DNA of 64,000 bases from JAAYCI01 sp031551695 (lineage in GTDB: Bacteria; Bacillota; Clostridia; Oscillospirales; Ruminococcaceae): the NCBI GenBank assembly GCA_031551695.1, contig JAVBNG010000021.1:43238-107237 (forward strand), read 5' to 3'. Below, one piece after another: positions 8,318-17,242 of this stretch (its first letter is position 1; each line of letters starts with the position of its first letter). A model generated the notes under the pieces. It made no database searches and was not told the origin of the DNA. It worked only from the letters and a program-made list of their open reading frames with translations. Position numbers and translations under genes: made by a program.

Positions 8318-9115
8318 ATGGCGCTGAAGAAGACGATATCGCTTGGCCCGCGCGCACTTGCGTTTGCGCTTGCGCTCGCGCTGTTTTTTTCCGCCTGCGG
8401 AGGCGCCTCGGCAAGTTCCGGCGAGGGCGGGAGCAGCGCCGCGGGTTCCTCCGGCGGGGGCGGCGAAAACACCGTGCAGCAAAGAGGCCGCAGCGCGTTT
8501 GAAAGCGGCGAAATGCAGTTTTTGCCCGAAAACGACAACCAGGCGGTGGCCGTGTTCGACACCTCGCGCGGGGAAATTCGCGCCGTGCTGTACCCGGACG
8601 AAGCGCCGCTGGCTGTGTACAACTTCTACACCCTGGCCGAAGCGGGCCATTACAATGGTTCCTCCTTTGACCGCGTGATGCAGGATTTTGCCATCGAGGG
8701 CGGCAGCCCGGCCTCCGGCGGCGCGAAAAGCGCCTGGGGCCACCCCTTCCGCAGCGAGTACGCCGAAAACCTGCACCATTATTCCGGCGCGCTGTGCATG
8801 GCCCCCGGCAAGGACGCCGAAAGCGGCGAAGCCGGCCATATGGACCGGTTTTACATCGTGGCAACCCCGCAGGACAGCGTGGACGAAGCCACGGCGCAAA
8901 AATTGCGGGACGCCGGTGAAAGCGAAGGCGTGGCAAGCGCGTATTTAAATGCGGGAGGTACGCCGTACCTGGACTACACCGACACGGTGTTTGGCCAGGT
9001 TGTCACCGGCATGGACGTGGTGGACAAAATCGCTTCCTCCGGCGCGGATGAAACCGGCGCGCCAAAAACCGAAATCATCATCAACTCCGTTGTGGTATAC
9101 GGGTATACGCCGTAA
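8318..9115 (+). CDS. Cyclophilin-type peptidyl-prolyl isomerase lipoprotein
   Basis: An exported prolyl isomerase of about 265 residues that probably helps secreted proteins fold outside the membrane. The N-terminus is a lipoprotein signal (ALALALFFSACGG, Cys near residue 29) followed by a Gly/Ser linker. The cyclophilin core runs from about residue 85: YPDEAPLAVYNFYTLAEAGH, SSFDRVMQDFAIEGG (the FHRV/FxIQGG signature with His replaced by Asp, Arg kept), GALCMAPGK and TVFGQVVTGMDVVDKI. The ATG at 8318 is only one base from the GGGGAGGG box, so a downstream CTG (8324) could be the true start. It stands alone, with cls next on the same strand. Confidence 0.88.
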   Translation: MALKKTISLGPRALAFALALALFFSACGGASASSGEGGSSAAGSSGGGGENTVQQRGRSAFESGEMQFLPENDNQAVAVFDTSRGEIRAVLYPDEAPLAVYNFYTLAEAGHYNGSSFDRVMQDFAIEGGSPASGGAKSAWGHPFRSEYAENLHHYSGALCMAPGKDAESGEAGHMDRFYIVATPQDSVDEATAQKLRDAGESEGVASAYLNAGGTPYLDYTDTVFGQVVTGMDVVDKIASSGADETGAPKTEIIINSVVVYGYTP

Positions 9116-9167
9116 GAGTGGCCCGATTGGGCGAGCCGAAGGCCGGTTGGCATGGAAAGGAACTCAT

Positions 9168-10724
9168 TTGCTGAAAAAAATTCTGCGCGTCGTTTTGTCA
9201 AAAACCTTTTTGTTCGCCCTGTTGCTGCTTTTGCAAATCGGGCTTTTGGGCTGGCTGGTGTACATGTTTGCATCCGCCGGCTTTGCGGCATACGCCATTT
9301 TAATGGGCATCTCTGTTCTGGTGGTTATGGGGGTGCTCAGTTCCGACGAAACAAACCCCGCCTACAAGCTGCTTTGGCTCATCGTGGTGGTGGTGCTGCC
9401 GGTGTTCGGCGCGTTGTTTTACCTTTTGTGGGGCCACCACCAGGTGCCCTCTCGTATCCGCTGGCACATGACGGACATCGACATGCGGGCCAATGTGTCT
9501 CTGCGGCAGGACATTGCCACGCTGGAGCACTTGGAAAAAGAAGACCCGCACCTGGCCAAAAGCGCCGGATATTTGTTCAACCACGCCTTTTCGCCGGTGT
9601 ACCCCTGCGAATCGGCGGAGTATTTCCCGCTGGGGGAAGACTTTTTTCCCCGGTTTTTGGAAACCGTGAAAAACGCCAAGCGTTTCATTTTCATGCAGTA
9701 CTATATCATGGAGCCGGGCGAGATGCTGGACCAAACGGTGGAACTGCTGGCCCAAAAGGCCGCCGAGGGCGTGGACGTGCGCATCATCTGGGACGGCTTC
9801 GGCTCGCTGTTCACCATGCCGAACAGCTATGCCAAAATGATGCGTGCCAAAGGCATCAAGTGCCATGTGTACAGCCCGCTGAAGTTCACCATCCACATGT
9901 CGCACTACGCCATGCTGAACCACCGCGACCACCGCAAAATTGCCGCCATCGACGGCAATGTGGCATTTACCGGGGGGCTTAACTTCGCGGATGAATACAT
10001 CAACGTGAAGGAACGCTTCGGCGTGTGGAAAGACACGGCCCTGATGGTGAAGGGCGAGGCCGCCTACAGCATGACCACCATTTTTTTGCGTACCTGGGAT
10101 TTTGTGGCCGGCGTGAAAACCGATTTTGAGGCCTACCGCCCCGCGCGGGACCACACGGTGGAAAAATGTATGCGCCGCGGCTATGTGCAGCCCTATTGGG
10201 ACTCCCCGCTGGACGAAGAGAACGTGTCGGAAAACGCGTACATGAACGTGCTGCACCACGCAAAAGACTATGTGTACATCTGCACGCCGTACCTGATTTT
10301 GGACTATGAGATGATCACCTCTCTTGCATTGGCGGCCAAGTGCGGCGTGGACGTGCGCATCATCACCCCCGGCATTCCGGACAAAAAACTGGTGTACTGG
10401 GTAACGCAAAGCTATTACCATGTTCTTTTGAGCGAAGGCGTGCGTATTTTTGAGTATACCCCCGGCTTCAACCATGCAAAGATGTATGTGTCGGACGATT
10501 CCTCCGCCATTGTGGGCAGCGCAAACATGGATTTCCGCAGCCTGTACCTGCATTTTGAAAACTGCGTGTCCTTTTACGGCGGCCACATGGTGGGCGACGT
10601 GAAGCGCGACATGCTGGATATGTTTGAAGCTAGCCACGAGGTGACGCTGGAGGAAGTGCGCGCCACGCCCGCCTTGAAGCGCGCCGTGCAAATTGTGGCA
10701 AAGTTTTTTGCGCCCATGTTATAG
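9168..10724 (+). CDS. cls: Cardiolipin synthase
   Basis: A membrane enzyme that joins two phosphatidylglycerols into cardiolipin and glycerol. From the TTG at 9168 (AAAGGAA box just upstream) the product is 518 residues, normal for the family. Two or three N-terminal membrane helices (residues 1-85, such as LWLIVVVVLPVFGALFYLLW) are followed by two phospholipase-D domains. The first carries HRDHRKIAAIDGNVAFTGG, the second HAKMYVSDDSSAIVGSANMD; both keep the HxKxxxxD residues. Longer readings upstream run into the end of the cyclophilin gene and lack a ribosome site. A family A repeat begins at its stop codon. Confidence 0.96.
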   Translation: MLKKILRVVLSKTFLFALLLLLQIGLLGWLVYMFASAGFAAYAILMGISVLVVMGVLSSDETNPAYKLLWLIVVVVLPVFGALFYLLWGHHQVPSRIRWHMTDIDMRANVSLRQDIATLEHLEKEDPHLAKSAGYLFNHAFSPVYPCESAEYFPLGEDFFPRFLETVKNAKRFIFMQYYIMEPGEMLDQTVELLAQKAAEGVDVRIIWDGFGSLFTMPNSYAKMMRAKGIKCHVYSPLKFTIHMSHYAMLNHRDHRKIAAIDGNVAFTGGLNFADEYINVKERFGVWKDTALMVKGEAAYSMTTIFLRTWDFVAGVKTDFEAYRPARDHTVEKCMRRGYVQPYWDSPLDEENVSENAYMNVLHHAKDYVYICTPYLILDYEMITSLALAAKCGVDVRIITPGIPDKKLVYWVTQSYYHVLLSEGVRIFEYTPGFNHAKMYVSDDSSAIVGSANMDFRSLYLHFENCVSFYGGHMVGDVKRDMLDMFEASHEVTLEEVRATPALKRAVQIVAKFFAPML

Positions 10725-10812
10725 GCCGGTGCCCGGCCGGCCGGTATCGCGGGCGCGTGATCGCGCCGGAACAATATCGCGCCAAAGATGCAACGCATCT
10801 TTGGCGCTCGGG
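10722..10812 (+). repeat. Dispersed palindromic element, family A, copy 1
   Basis: It starts on the cls stop codon (TAGGCCGGTGCCCGGCC), has GCCGGTATCG, and ends in a perfect 13-bp hairpin GCGCCAAAGATGC-AAC-GCATCTTTGGCGC followed by TCGGGTGC. The copy at 14.75 kb begins on the tpiA stop codon with the same 17 bases and has the same kind of hairpin. No T-run follows, so this is not a standard terminator. Confidence 0.6.
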
Positions 10813-10922
10813 TGCTAATGGCCGGCTTGCGCCGTTGGTGGTTTGCTTGCGCAAGTATGGCAAATCATTGTCCTTTTACAAGTGGCACAAATTATAAAAA
10901 ATAGAGCAGGAGTGTGCGTTTT

Positions 10923-11960
10923 ATGGTGACATCCAGCCTGTACGGCGTTACCCGGAAGGGCGAAAAAGTATACGCTTTTTCGTTGATGAACAAAAACGGC
11001 GTGGAGGTGCGCACCATCAGCTTCGGCTGCCGCATCACGCACATTCTGCTGCCGGACGAGCGCCCCCGCCCTACGGACATCGTGCTGGGCTTCGACACTT
11101 TGGCCGAGTACGAGGCAGACCATTCTTTTCAGGGCGCCGTGGTGGGCCGCTTTGCAAACCGCATCGCGGGCGCAAAGTACACCCTGGAAGGCCGCACCTG
11201 CACACTGCTGAAAAACGACGGGAACAACTATCTGCACGGCCACATGGACCAGCACGTGTGGAAACCTGAGATCGTGGGCGAAAGCAGCGTGCGGTTCACC
11301 ACCACGTCGCCCGCCGGGGAAGACGGCTTTCCCGGCAACGTGCGGGCTGGTGTCACCTATACCTTGAGCGACAGCAACGAGCTTTCGCTGGATTACCGCG
11401 CCGTAACGGACGAGGCGACGCCCATCAACCTGACGAACCACACCTATTTCAACCTTGCGGGGCCGTTCAGCGAAAGCGTTTTGAACCAAAAGCTGTGGCT
11501 TGGCAGCCGCTCGTTTTTAGAGACCAACTCCGAGCTGCTTCCCACCGGCCGCGCCCTGCGCGTGGACAACACCCCCTTTGACTTCCGCACGGAAAAGCTG
11601 GTGGGGCGCGACATTCGCGTCGACGACCCCCAGCTGCTGATTGCCGATGGCTACGACCACTGCTTTCTGCTGGCAAAGCCCACGCCCGGCCAGCTGAGCC
11701 TTGCCGCCGTGCTGACGGACCCCGCCAGCCGCGCCAGCATGCGCATGTACACCACCCAGCCCGCCGTGCAGCTGTACACCGGCAATTTTTTAGACGCGCA
11801 CACAAAAGGGAAACGCAAACGCCCCTTTTTGCCCAAAAGCGCCCTGTGCCTGGAAACCCAGGGCTGCCCCGACGCGCCGAACCAGCCCCGCTTCCCCAGC
11901 AGCATTTTGCAGCCTGGCGGGCGGTACCACCATGCAACGGTGTTCAAATTTTTTTATTAA
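10923..11960 (+). CDS. galM: Aldose 1-epimerase (mutarotase)
   Basis: Interconverts alpha and beta anomers of hexoses such as galactose and glucose, in the cytoplasm. The 345-residue length is standard. Family landmarks in order are IVLGFDTLAEYEAD, VVGRFANRIAGAKYTL (sugar-binding Arg), NNYLHGH, the catalytic His in INLTNHTYFNLAG, the DGYDHCFLL segment, and the catalytic Glu in LCLETQGCPDAPNQPRFPS. The ATG at 10923 is taken because the GCAGGAG box is well spaced for it; a GTG at 10914 is too close to that box. It stands alone between a family A repeat and its own terminator, with no galactose operon nearby. Confidence 0.95.
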   Translation: MVTSSLYGVTRKGEKVYAFSLMNKNGVEVRTISFGCRITHILLPDERPRPTDIVLGFDTLAEYEADHSFQGAVVGRFANRIAGAKYTLEGRTCTLLKNDGNNYLHGHMDQHVWKPEIVGESSVRFTTTSPAGEDGFPGNVRAGVTYTLSDSNELSLDYRAVTDEATPINLTNHTYFNLAGPFSESVLNQKLWLGSRSFLETNSELLPTGRALRVDNTPFDFRTEKLVGRDIRVDDPQLLIADGYDHCFLLAKPTPGQLSLAAVLTDPASRASMRMYTTQPAVQLYTGNFLDAHTKGKRKRPFLPKSALCLETQGCPDAPNQPRFPSSILQPGGRYHHATVFKFFY

Positions 11961-11991
11961 AGCTATTTTTGGCACAGCGAAGCAGCTTCAA

Positions 11992-12044
11992 AACAGCGGC
12001 CTTTCCGCGCAAAACGCGGCAAGGCTGTTTTTTCGATTTTTTTT
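11992..12044 (+). terminator. Intrinsic terminator after galM
   Basis: A long interrupted stem (AACAGC...GCTGTT enclosing CCGCG...CGCGG) is followed by TTTTTT and a second T-run. It lies 31 bases after the galM stop. Confidence 0.85.
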
Positions 12045-12095
12045 GCCGTCTTTTTGGGCTACACTGCCATCACCACAACAGAAAGGTGGTTTCAA

Positions 12096-12275
12096 ATGAT
12101 GGAACATGACCGCTCCCTTTGGGAAAAGGCCAGGGACGAAGCCAAGGAACTGAAAGCTAAAGCCTCGTCCTCGGCGAAAAAAACTGCCGACGGCGTGAAA
12201 GAAGGCGCCGCCGACACCAAAGCCTCCGCCAAGAAAATGACGAACGATGTGAAGGACAAAATGAACCGTATGTAG
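12096..12275 (+). CDS. Small Lys/Ala-rich helical protein
   Basis: A 59-residue protein beginning MMEHDRSLWEKARDEAKELK, rich in Lys, Ala, Asp and Ser with no hydrophobic segment. The repeating K/A/D pattern (ADGVKEGAADTKASAKKMTN) suggests a single amphipathic helix, loosely like CsbD or LEA-type stress proteins; no family is claimed. A GAAAGGTGG box precedes the ATG by six bases, and a terminator follows within 25 bases, so it looks like a genuine small transcription unit. Confidence 0.7.
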   Translation: MMEHDRSLWEKARDEAKELKAKASSSAKKTADGVKEGAADTKASAKKMTNDVKDKMNRM

Positions 12276-12296
12276 TTTGCCCGCATCACCCTATAG

Positions 12297-12327
12297 AAAA
12301 AGCCGCACCCGATGGGTGCGGCTTTTT
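12297..12327. terminator. Bidirectional terminator between the small protein and cysE
   Basis: A 10-bp stem (AGCCGCACCC / GGGTGCGGCT) with a three-base loop is flanked by AAAAA on the left and TTTTT on the right. It can therefore serve both the plus-strand small gene and the minus-strand cysE. Confidence 0.9.
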
Positions 12328-12361
12328 GTTCGCAGCAGTTTTTGCATGTTTTCATTTAAAA

Positions 12362-13030
12362 CTAATCAATTTCTTCCGGAATATCATTTTCTTCCACCCG
12401 CAGGCGCTGGCTGCGTTCGCGCTCCAGGGCGCTTATTTTGCGCTCCATTTCGGCAATGCGCTGCTCAATAACGTTGGGGTAGTCCCGCTGGTCCAAATCA
12501 TCGCTGGCAACACAGCGGATGGCCCCGCGCTTCACCACCACGGCGGGCGAGCCCACGGCGGTGGCGTTTGGCGGGATGTCCGCCAGCACGGTGCTGTTTG
12601 CACCCACGCGGCTGCCGTGGCCAATGGTAATGGGCCCCAGAACCTTCACGCCCGCGCCCAGCAGCACGTCGTCTTCCACAGTGGGGTGGCGTTTGCCCTT
12701 GTCCTTGCCGGTGCCGCCCAGGGTAACGCCGTGGTAAATGGTGACGTTGTTGCCCACAATGGCCGTTTCACCGATAACGATGCCCGCGCCGTGGTCGATG
12801 AACAAATTGTCGCCGATGGTGGCCCCGGGGTGGATCTCGATATTGGTGAAGCCGCGGCCCCACTGGCTTACCATGCGCGCCAAAAAGAAATGCTTATGCG
12901 TGTAAAACCAGTGGCTCACCCTGTAATAAATCAGCGCGTGGAAGCCGGGGTACAGCAGCATCACCTGCGCAAGGCTGCCGCCGGCCGGGTCTTTTTTTAA
13001 AATATTCCGGGCATCACTTACAAGGCCCAT
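12362..13030 (-). CDS. cysE: Serine O-acetyltransferase
   Basis: Makes O-acetylserine from serine and acetyl-CoA, the first step of cysteine synthesis. The 222-residue product has an N-terminal helical part (YPGFHALIYYRVSHWFY) and a left-handed beta-helix of hexapeptide repeats. These include IEIHPGATIGDNLFIDHGAG, VIGETAIVGNNVTIYHGVTL, and GGTGKDKGKRHPTVEDDVLL with the catalytic His. The C-terminus adds a coiled coil (IAEMERKISALERERSQ). ATG 13030 is preferred because an AAGGTGG box lies six bases upstream; a GTG at 13039 overlaps it. It lies downstream of gpmI by 59 bases and may share the glycolytic transcript. Confidence 0.94.
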   Translation of the reverse strand: MGLVSDARNILKKDPAGGSLAQVMLLYPGFHALIYYRVSHWFYTHKHFFLARMVSQWGRGFTNIEIHPGATIGDNLFIDHGAGIVIGETAIVGNNVTIYHGVTLGGTGKDKGKRHPTVEDDVLLGAGVKVLGPITIGHGSRVGANSTVLADIPPNATAVGSPAVVVKRGAIRCVASDDLDQRDYPNVIEQRIAEMERKISALERERSQRLRVEENDIPEEID

Positions 13031-13089
13031 GAGGTCCACCTTTTTGCCGCGCCAACCAGAGCGTATTCCCGCTCCAAAGGCTGTGGGGG

Positions 13090-14619
13090 TTATTCGACAA
13101 TGCTTTTCCCGCTCATTTCCGGCGGCTGGGGCAGGCCCATCAGCTTCAGGATGGTGGGCGAAAGGTCGGCCAGCACCGCGCCTTCGCGCAATTTCACGTC
13201 CCCCGCGCCGATGACTACCAGCGGCACCGGGTTTGTAGTGTGGGCCGTGAAGGGGCTGCCGTCCGGTTCGTACATTTTGTCCGCGTTGCCGTGGTCGGCG
13301 GTCAAAATCATCGCGCCGCCTTCCCGCAACACTGCGTCTATCACCTTGCCCACAGCGGCATCCACCGCCTCCACAGCGGCTTTGGCGGCGTCGAACACAC
13401 CGGTGTGGCCCACCATGTCGCAGTTAGCAAAGTTCAAAATAATCACGTCATACTTGCCGCTTTCAATACGCTTCACGCACTCGTCGGCCACTTCCGGCGC
13501 GCTCATTTCGGGCTGCAAATCGTAGGTAGCCACCTTGGGGCTGGCAATGAGGGCGCGGTCCTCCCCTTCGAAGGGAGCCTCCACGCCGCCGTTGAAAAAG
13601 AAGGTGACATGGGCGTATTTTTCCGTCTCCGCAATGCGCAGCTGGGTTTTGCCGCACGCGGCAAGGTAGGCTCCCAGCACGTTGGCAAGCCCCTGCGGCG
13701 GGAAGGCCACCTTCACGTTGGGCATGGTGGCGTCGTACTGGGTGAAGCACACATAATCCAGCGGGAAGCGCCCGTTTTTGCGCGCAAAGCCGTCGAAGGC
13801 GTCGTCCACAAAGGTGCGGGTGATCTCCCGCGCGCGGTCCGGCCGGAAGTTGAAGAAAACGAAGCTGTCGTCTGCGGCCACCCGGCCGCCCTCGCAGGTA
13901 ACGACGGGGATGACAAACTCGTCCGTCACTTTGTTTGCGTAGGACGCCGCCATGGCCGCCGCCGGTTCTACTGCGGGTAATTTATTGCCAATTTCGTCCT
14001 CTCCGTATACAAAAGCGGCGTAGGCTTTTTCCACGCGTTCCCAGCGGTTGTCGCGGTCCATGGCGTAGTAGCGGCCGGAGATGGTGGCGAGTTGCCCCAC
14101 GCCAATCTCCCGCATTTTTGCCAGCAATTCCTCAATGAAGCCCTTGCCGCTTTCCGGCGGCACGTCGCGGCCGTCCATAACGGCGTGGACGTACACCTCG
14201 CTGAGGCCGCGGTTTTTGGCCATTTGCAGCAAAGCGTACAGATGGGTGTTGTGGCTGTGCACGCCGCCGTCGCTCACAAGGCCCATCAGGTGCAGGGCGT
14301 GGCCGGTGTTTTTGGCGTGGTCTACCGCTTCGGTGAGGGCGGGATTTTCAAAAAAGTCACCGTCCGCAATGGCCTTGGTGATGCGGGTAAGCTCCTGGTA
14401 CACAATGCGCCCCGCGCCGATATTGGTGTGGCCCACCTCGCTGTTGCCCATCTGGCCGTCCGGCAGGCCCACGTCCATACCGGAAGCGCCGATGAGGGTG
14501 TGGGGGTACTCTTTAAAATAGCGGTCAAGGTTCGGCGTTTCGGCCGCCGTGATGGCGTTGCCGTAGGAATCGGGGTTGTTGCCGAAGCCGTCTAAAATGC
14601 AAAGCATAACTGGTTTCAT
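13090..14619 (-). CDS. gpmI: 2,3-bisphosphoglycerate-independent phosphoglycerate mutase
   Basis: Interconverts 3- and 2-phosphoglycerate in glycolysis, using two metal ions and a phosphoserine. The 509-residue length is standard. Visible motifs are LCILDGFGNNPDSYGNAI (metal Asp), GQMGNSEVGHTNIGAG with the catalytic Ser, VHAVMDGRDVPPESG, FFNFRPDRAREITR, NFANCDMVGHTG and LTADHGNADKM, all typical of the alkaline-phosphatase fold. It is the last of three minus-strand glycolytic genes. The 194-base gap from tpiA contains one full and one reduced family A repeat and a possible weak promoter (TATACT near 14713). Confidence 0.97.
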   Translation of the reverse strand: MKPVMLCILDGFGNNPDSYGNAITAAETPNLDRYFKEYPHTLIGASGMDVGLPDGQMGNSEVGHTNIGAGRIVYQELTRITKAIADGDFFENPALTEAVDHAKNTGHALHLMGLVSDGGVHSHNTHLYALLQMAKNRGLSEVYVHAVMDGRDVPPESGKGFIEELLAKMREIGVGQLATISGRYYAMDRDNRWERVEKAYAAFVYGEDEIGNKLPAVEPAAAMAASYANKVTDEFVIPVVTCEGGRVAADDSFVFFNFRPDRAREITRTFVDDAFDGFARKNGRFPLDYVCFTQYDATMPNVKVAFPPQGLANVLGAYLAACGKTQLRIAETEKYAHVTFFFNGGVEAPFEGEDRALIASPKVATYDLQPEMSAPEVADECVKRIESGKYDVIILNFANCDMVGHTGVFDAAKAAVEAVDAAVGKVIDAVLREGGAMILTADHGNADKMYEPDGSPFTAHTTNPVPLVVIGAGDVKLREGAVLADLSPTILKLMGLPQPPEMSGKSIVE

Positions 14620-14663
14620 GGGAAGGTCTCTTTTCTATTCATCATTTCATTCGCAGAAAGCGC

Positions 14664-14686
14664 ACGGCCGATATCCGGGCGCACGC
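14664..14686 (+). repeat. Reduced family A element (copy 4)
   Basis: GGCCGATATC is followed directly by CGGGCGCA, that is, the two family A flanks without the hairpin between them. The whole lies within the inverted repeat GAAAGCG...CGCTTTC. It is short, so chance resemblance is possible. Confidence 0.3.
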
Positions 14687-14747
14687 TTTCCGTTAATTTA
14701 TCAAGCAGAAGTATAGCACAAACGGTGCATTTTGTACAGACTGGCAG

Positions 14748-14813
14748 CCTGCGCCCAGAGCGCAAAAGATGCTTTGCATCTTTATGCGCGATATCGGCTG
14801 GCCGGGCACCGGC

Positions 14814-14818
<5 letters not shown>
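14748..14818 (-). repeat. Dispersed palindromic element, family A, copy 2
   Basis: On the minus strand it starts on the tpiA stop codon: TAGGCCGGTGCCCGGCC, then GCCGATATCG, a hairpin with AAAGATGC / GCATCTTT, then CTCTGGGCGCA. It shares its first 17 bases, hairpin core and right flank with the copy after cls, in the opposite orientation, 4 kb away. Confidence 0.65.
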
Positions 14819-15581
<763 letters not shown>

Positions 15582-15616
15582 TGTAGTTTCTCCCTATTTT
15601 ACGTTTGTGCGGCGCC

Positions 15617-16822
15617 CTATGCGTTTTGGATGGCGGCGATGCCGGGCAGCTCTTTTCCCTCCAGATACTCAAGGGACGCGCCGCCGCCGGTGGAAATGTG
15701 GGTCATTTTGTCGGCCAGGCCCAGCTGCATCACAGCCGCGGCGGAATCGCCCCCGCCAATGACGGTGGTGGCGCCGCTGTCCGCCATGGCTTTGGCCACG
15801 GCCAGCGTGCCCGCGCATAGCACCGGGTTTTCAAACACGCCCATGGGGCCGTTCCACACCACGGTCTTCGCTGTTTTAATCGCGTTTGCAAACAGCTTTT
15901 CGCTTTCCGGCCCGATGTCGAGGCCAAGCTCGTCCGCCGGGATGGCGTTTGCCGCCGTGGTGGCAACGTCCACCTTGGCGTCGATGGGGTCCGGGAAGGA
16001 CTTGCAGTTCACGCTGTCCACAGGCAGCAGCAGCTTCACGCCTTTTTCTTCCGCTTTTTTCAGCATGTCGCGGCAGTAGTCCAGCTTTTCGTTGTCCACA
16101 AGGCTTTTGCCCACTTCCAACCCTTGTGCTTTCAGGAAAGTGTAAGCCATGCCGCCGCCGATGATAAGCACGTCCACCTTGCCCAGCAAATTGTCGATGA
16201 CGTTCAGCTTGTCCGCCACTTTCGCACCGCCCAAAATGGCCACAAACGGGCGCTCCGGGTTATTCACGGCGTTGCCGAGGTATTCGATCTCCTTGCCCAT
16301 CAAATAGCCAACGGCGGTGGTTTTCACATAACCGGTAACGCCCACGGTGGACGAATGCGCCCGGTGGGAAGAGCCAAAGGCGTCGTCCACATACACGTCG
16401 CACAGGGCGGCCAGGTCTTTGGAAAAAGCTTCGCCGTTTTTGGTCTCCTCCGGGCGGAAACGGGTGTTTTGCAGCAATACCACGTCGCCGTCCTTCATGC
16501 CCGCAATCACGGCCTTGGCTTTGTCGCCCGCCACCATATCGTCGTCGGCAAAGGCGACGGGCTTGCCCAGCAATTCCGCCAGGCGCTTAGCCGCCGGGGC
16601 CAGGGAGAAGGCCGGGTCCGGCCCCTTCGGCTTGCCCAGGTGGCTGCACAGAATCACCTTGCCGCCGTCTTTTATCAGCTTTTCAATGGTGGGCAGCGCC
16701 GCGCGGATGCGGTTGTCGTTCGTGATCTCGCCGTTTTTCAGCGGCACGTTGAAATCCACACGCACCAAAACGCGTTTGCCCGCCACATTGATGTCGTCTA
16801 CCGTCACTTTTCCAAGGCCCAT
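15617..16822 (-). CDS. pgk: Phosphoglycerate kinase
   Basis: Transfers phosphate from 1,3-bisphosphoglycerate to ADP, an ATP-yielding step of glycolysis. The 401-residue length is normal. Landmarks are KRVLVRVDFNVPL, the substrate-binding Arg/His segments ILCSHLGKPKG and DAFGSSHRAHSSTVG, the hinge region FVAILGGAKVADK, VVWNGPMGVFE, and the nucleotide-binding GGGDSAAAV with STGGGASLEYLEGK. It is the first gene of the pgk-tpiA-gpmI operon, with a strong promoter about 145 bases upstream. No gap gene lies in the window. Confidence 0.98.
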   Translation of the reverse strand: MGLGKVTVDDINVAGKRVLVRVDFNVPLKNGEITNDNRIRAALPTIEKLIKDGGKVILCSHLGKPKGPDPAFSLAPAAKRLAELLGKPVAFADDDMVAGDKAKAVIAGMKDGDVVLLQNTRFRPEETKNGEAFSKDLAALCDVYVDDAFGSSHRAHSSTVGVTGYVKTTAVGYLMGKEIEYLGNAVNNPERPFVAILGGAKVADKLNVIDNLLGKVDVLIIGGGMAYTFLKAQGLEVGKSLVDNEKLDYCRDMLKKAEEKGVKLLLPVDSVNCKSFPDPIDAKVDVATTAANAIPADELGLDIGPESEKLFANAIKTAKTVVWNGPMGVFENPVLCAGTLAVAKAMADSGATTVIGGGDSAAAVMQLGLADKMTHISTGGGASLEYLEGKELPGIAAIQNA

Positions 16823-16965
16823 GTCGTCCGTCCTTTCTGTTTGCAGAAGCGGCAGTTGCGCCGCGCCTGCCGGGGTGTATCGGCTGGAATGCTTTCAGGG
16901 TGATATCGATGGGGCCATCGACGAAAAAATAGAGTATGTTAAAAAAATAATTATCTGCCTTGCTT

Positions 16966-16994
16966 ATTATACTGGATTGGGATAAGGGGTGCAA
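16966..16994 (-). promoter_or_regulatory. Sigma-A promoter of the pgk operon
   Basis: On the minus strand TTGCAC (16989-16994) and a perfect TATAAT (16966-16971) are separated by 17 bases. The leader of about 135 bases to pgk includes a small hairpin (CGATGG-CC-CCATCG, about 16905-16920). A strong promoter fits a highly expressed glycolytic operon. Confidence 0.8.
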
Positions 16995-17031
16995 GGGGGA
17001 TATTGGCGCGAGCATGCACAGCGTCGTGATT

Positions 17032-17132
17032 GGTTTGCGCGTAAGCGTCATCGTCAGCCGCAAGGCAAACGAAGAACATTGCAACACATTGTACGGCGCG
17101 TGCCGCGAAGGTAGATGCGCGTCGCGCACACC
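17032..17132 (+). repeat. Dispersed palindromic element, family B, copy 1
   Basis: Contains the two boxes of family B, CGTCAGCCGCAAG and GCCGCGAAGGTAGATG, around a variable inner arm, and an outer stem GGTTTGCGCG / CGCGCACACC. It occupies the 420-base space between pgk and pepV, upstream of the pgk promoter and opposite in orientation to both genes. Apart from this element and the promoter, nothing else was recognised in that space. Confidence 0.55.
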
Positions 17133-17242
17133 AAGCGCGATGTTGTATGGATACGAGGCACGCATGCCATATGCAGGCGCGGCATTGCGCCATGCCCCAA
17201 GGCCTCAAGCCCCGATCCTTAGCCCAAACCACGTCCAATACC

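Noticed and set aside
10779..10807. The 13-bp hairpin after cls as an intrinsic terminator
   Set aside because: No T-run follows on either strand; it is better explained as part of repeat family A.
17032..17132. Family B as a cis riboswitch such as cyclic-di-GMP or cobalamin type
   Set aside because: The boxes do not match those motifs, and two of three clear copies are antisense to both neighbours.
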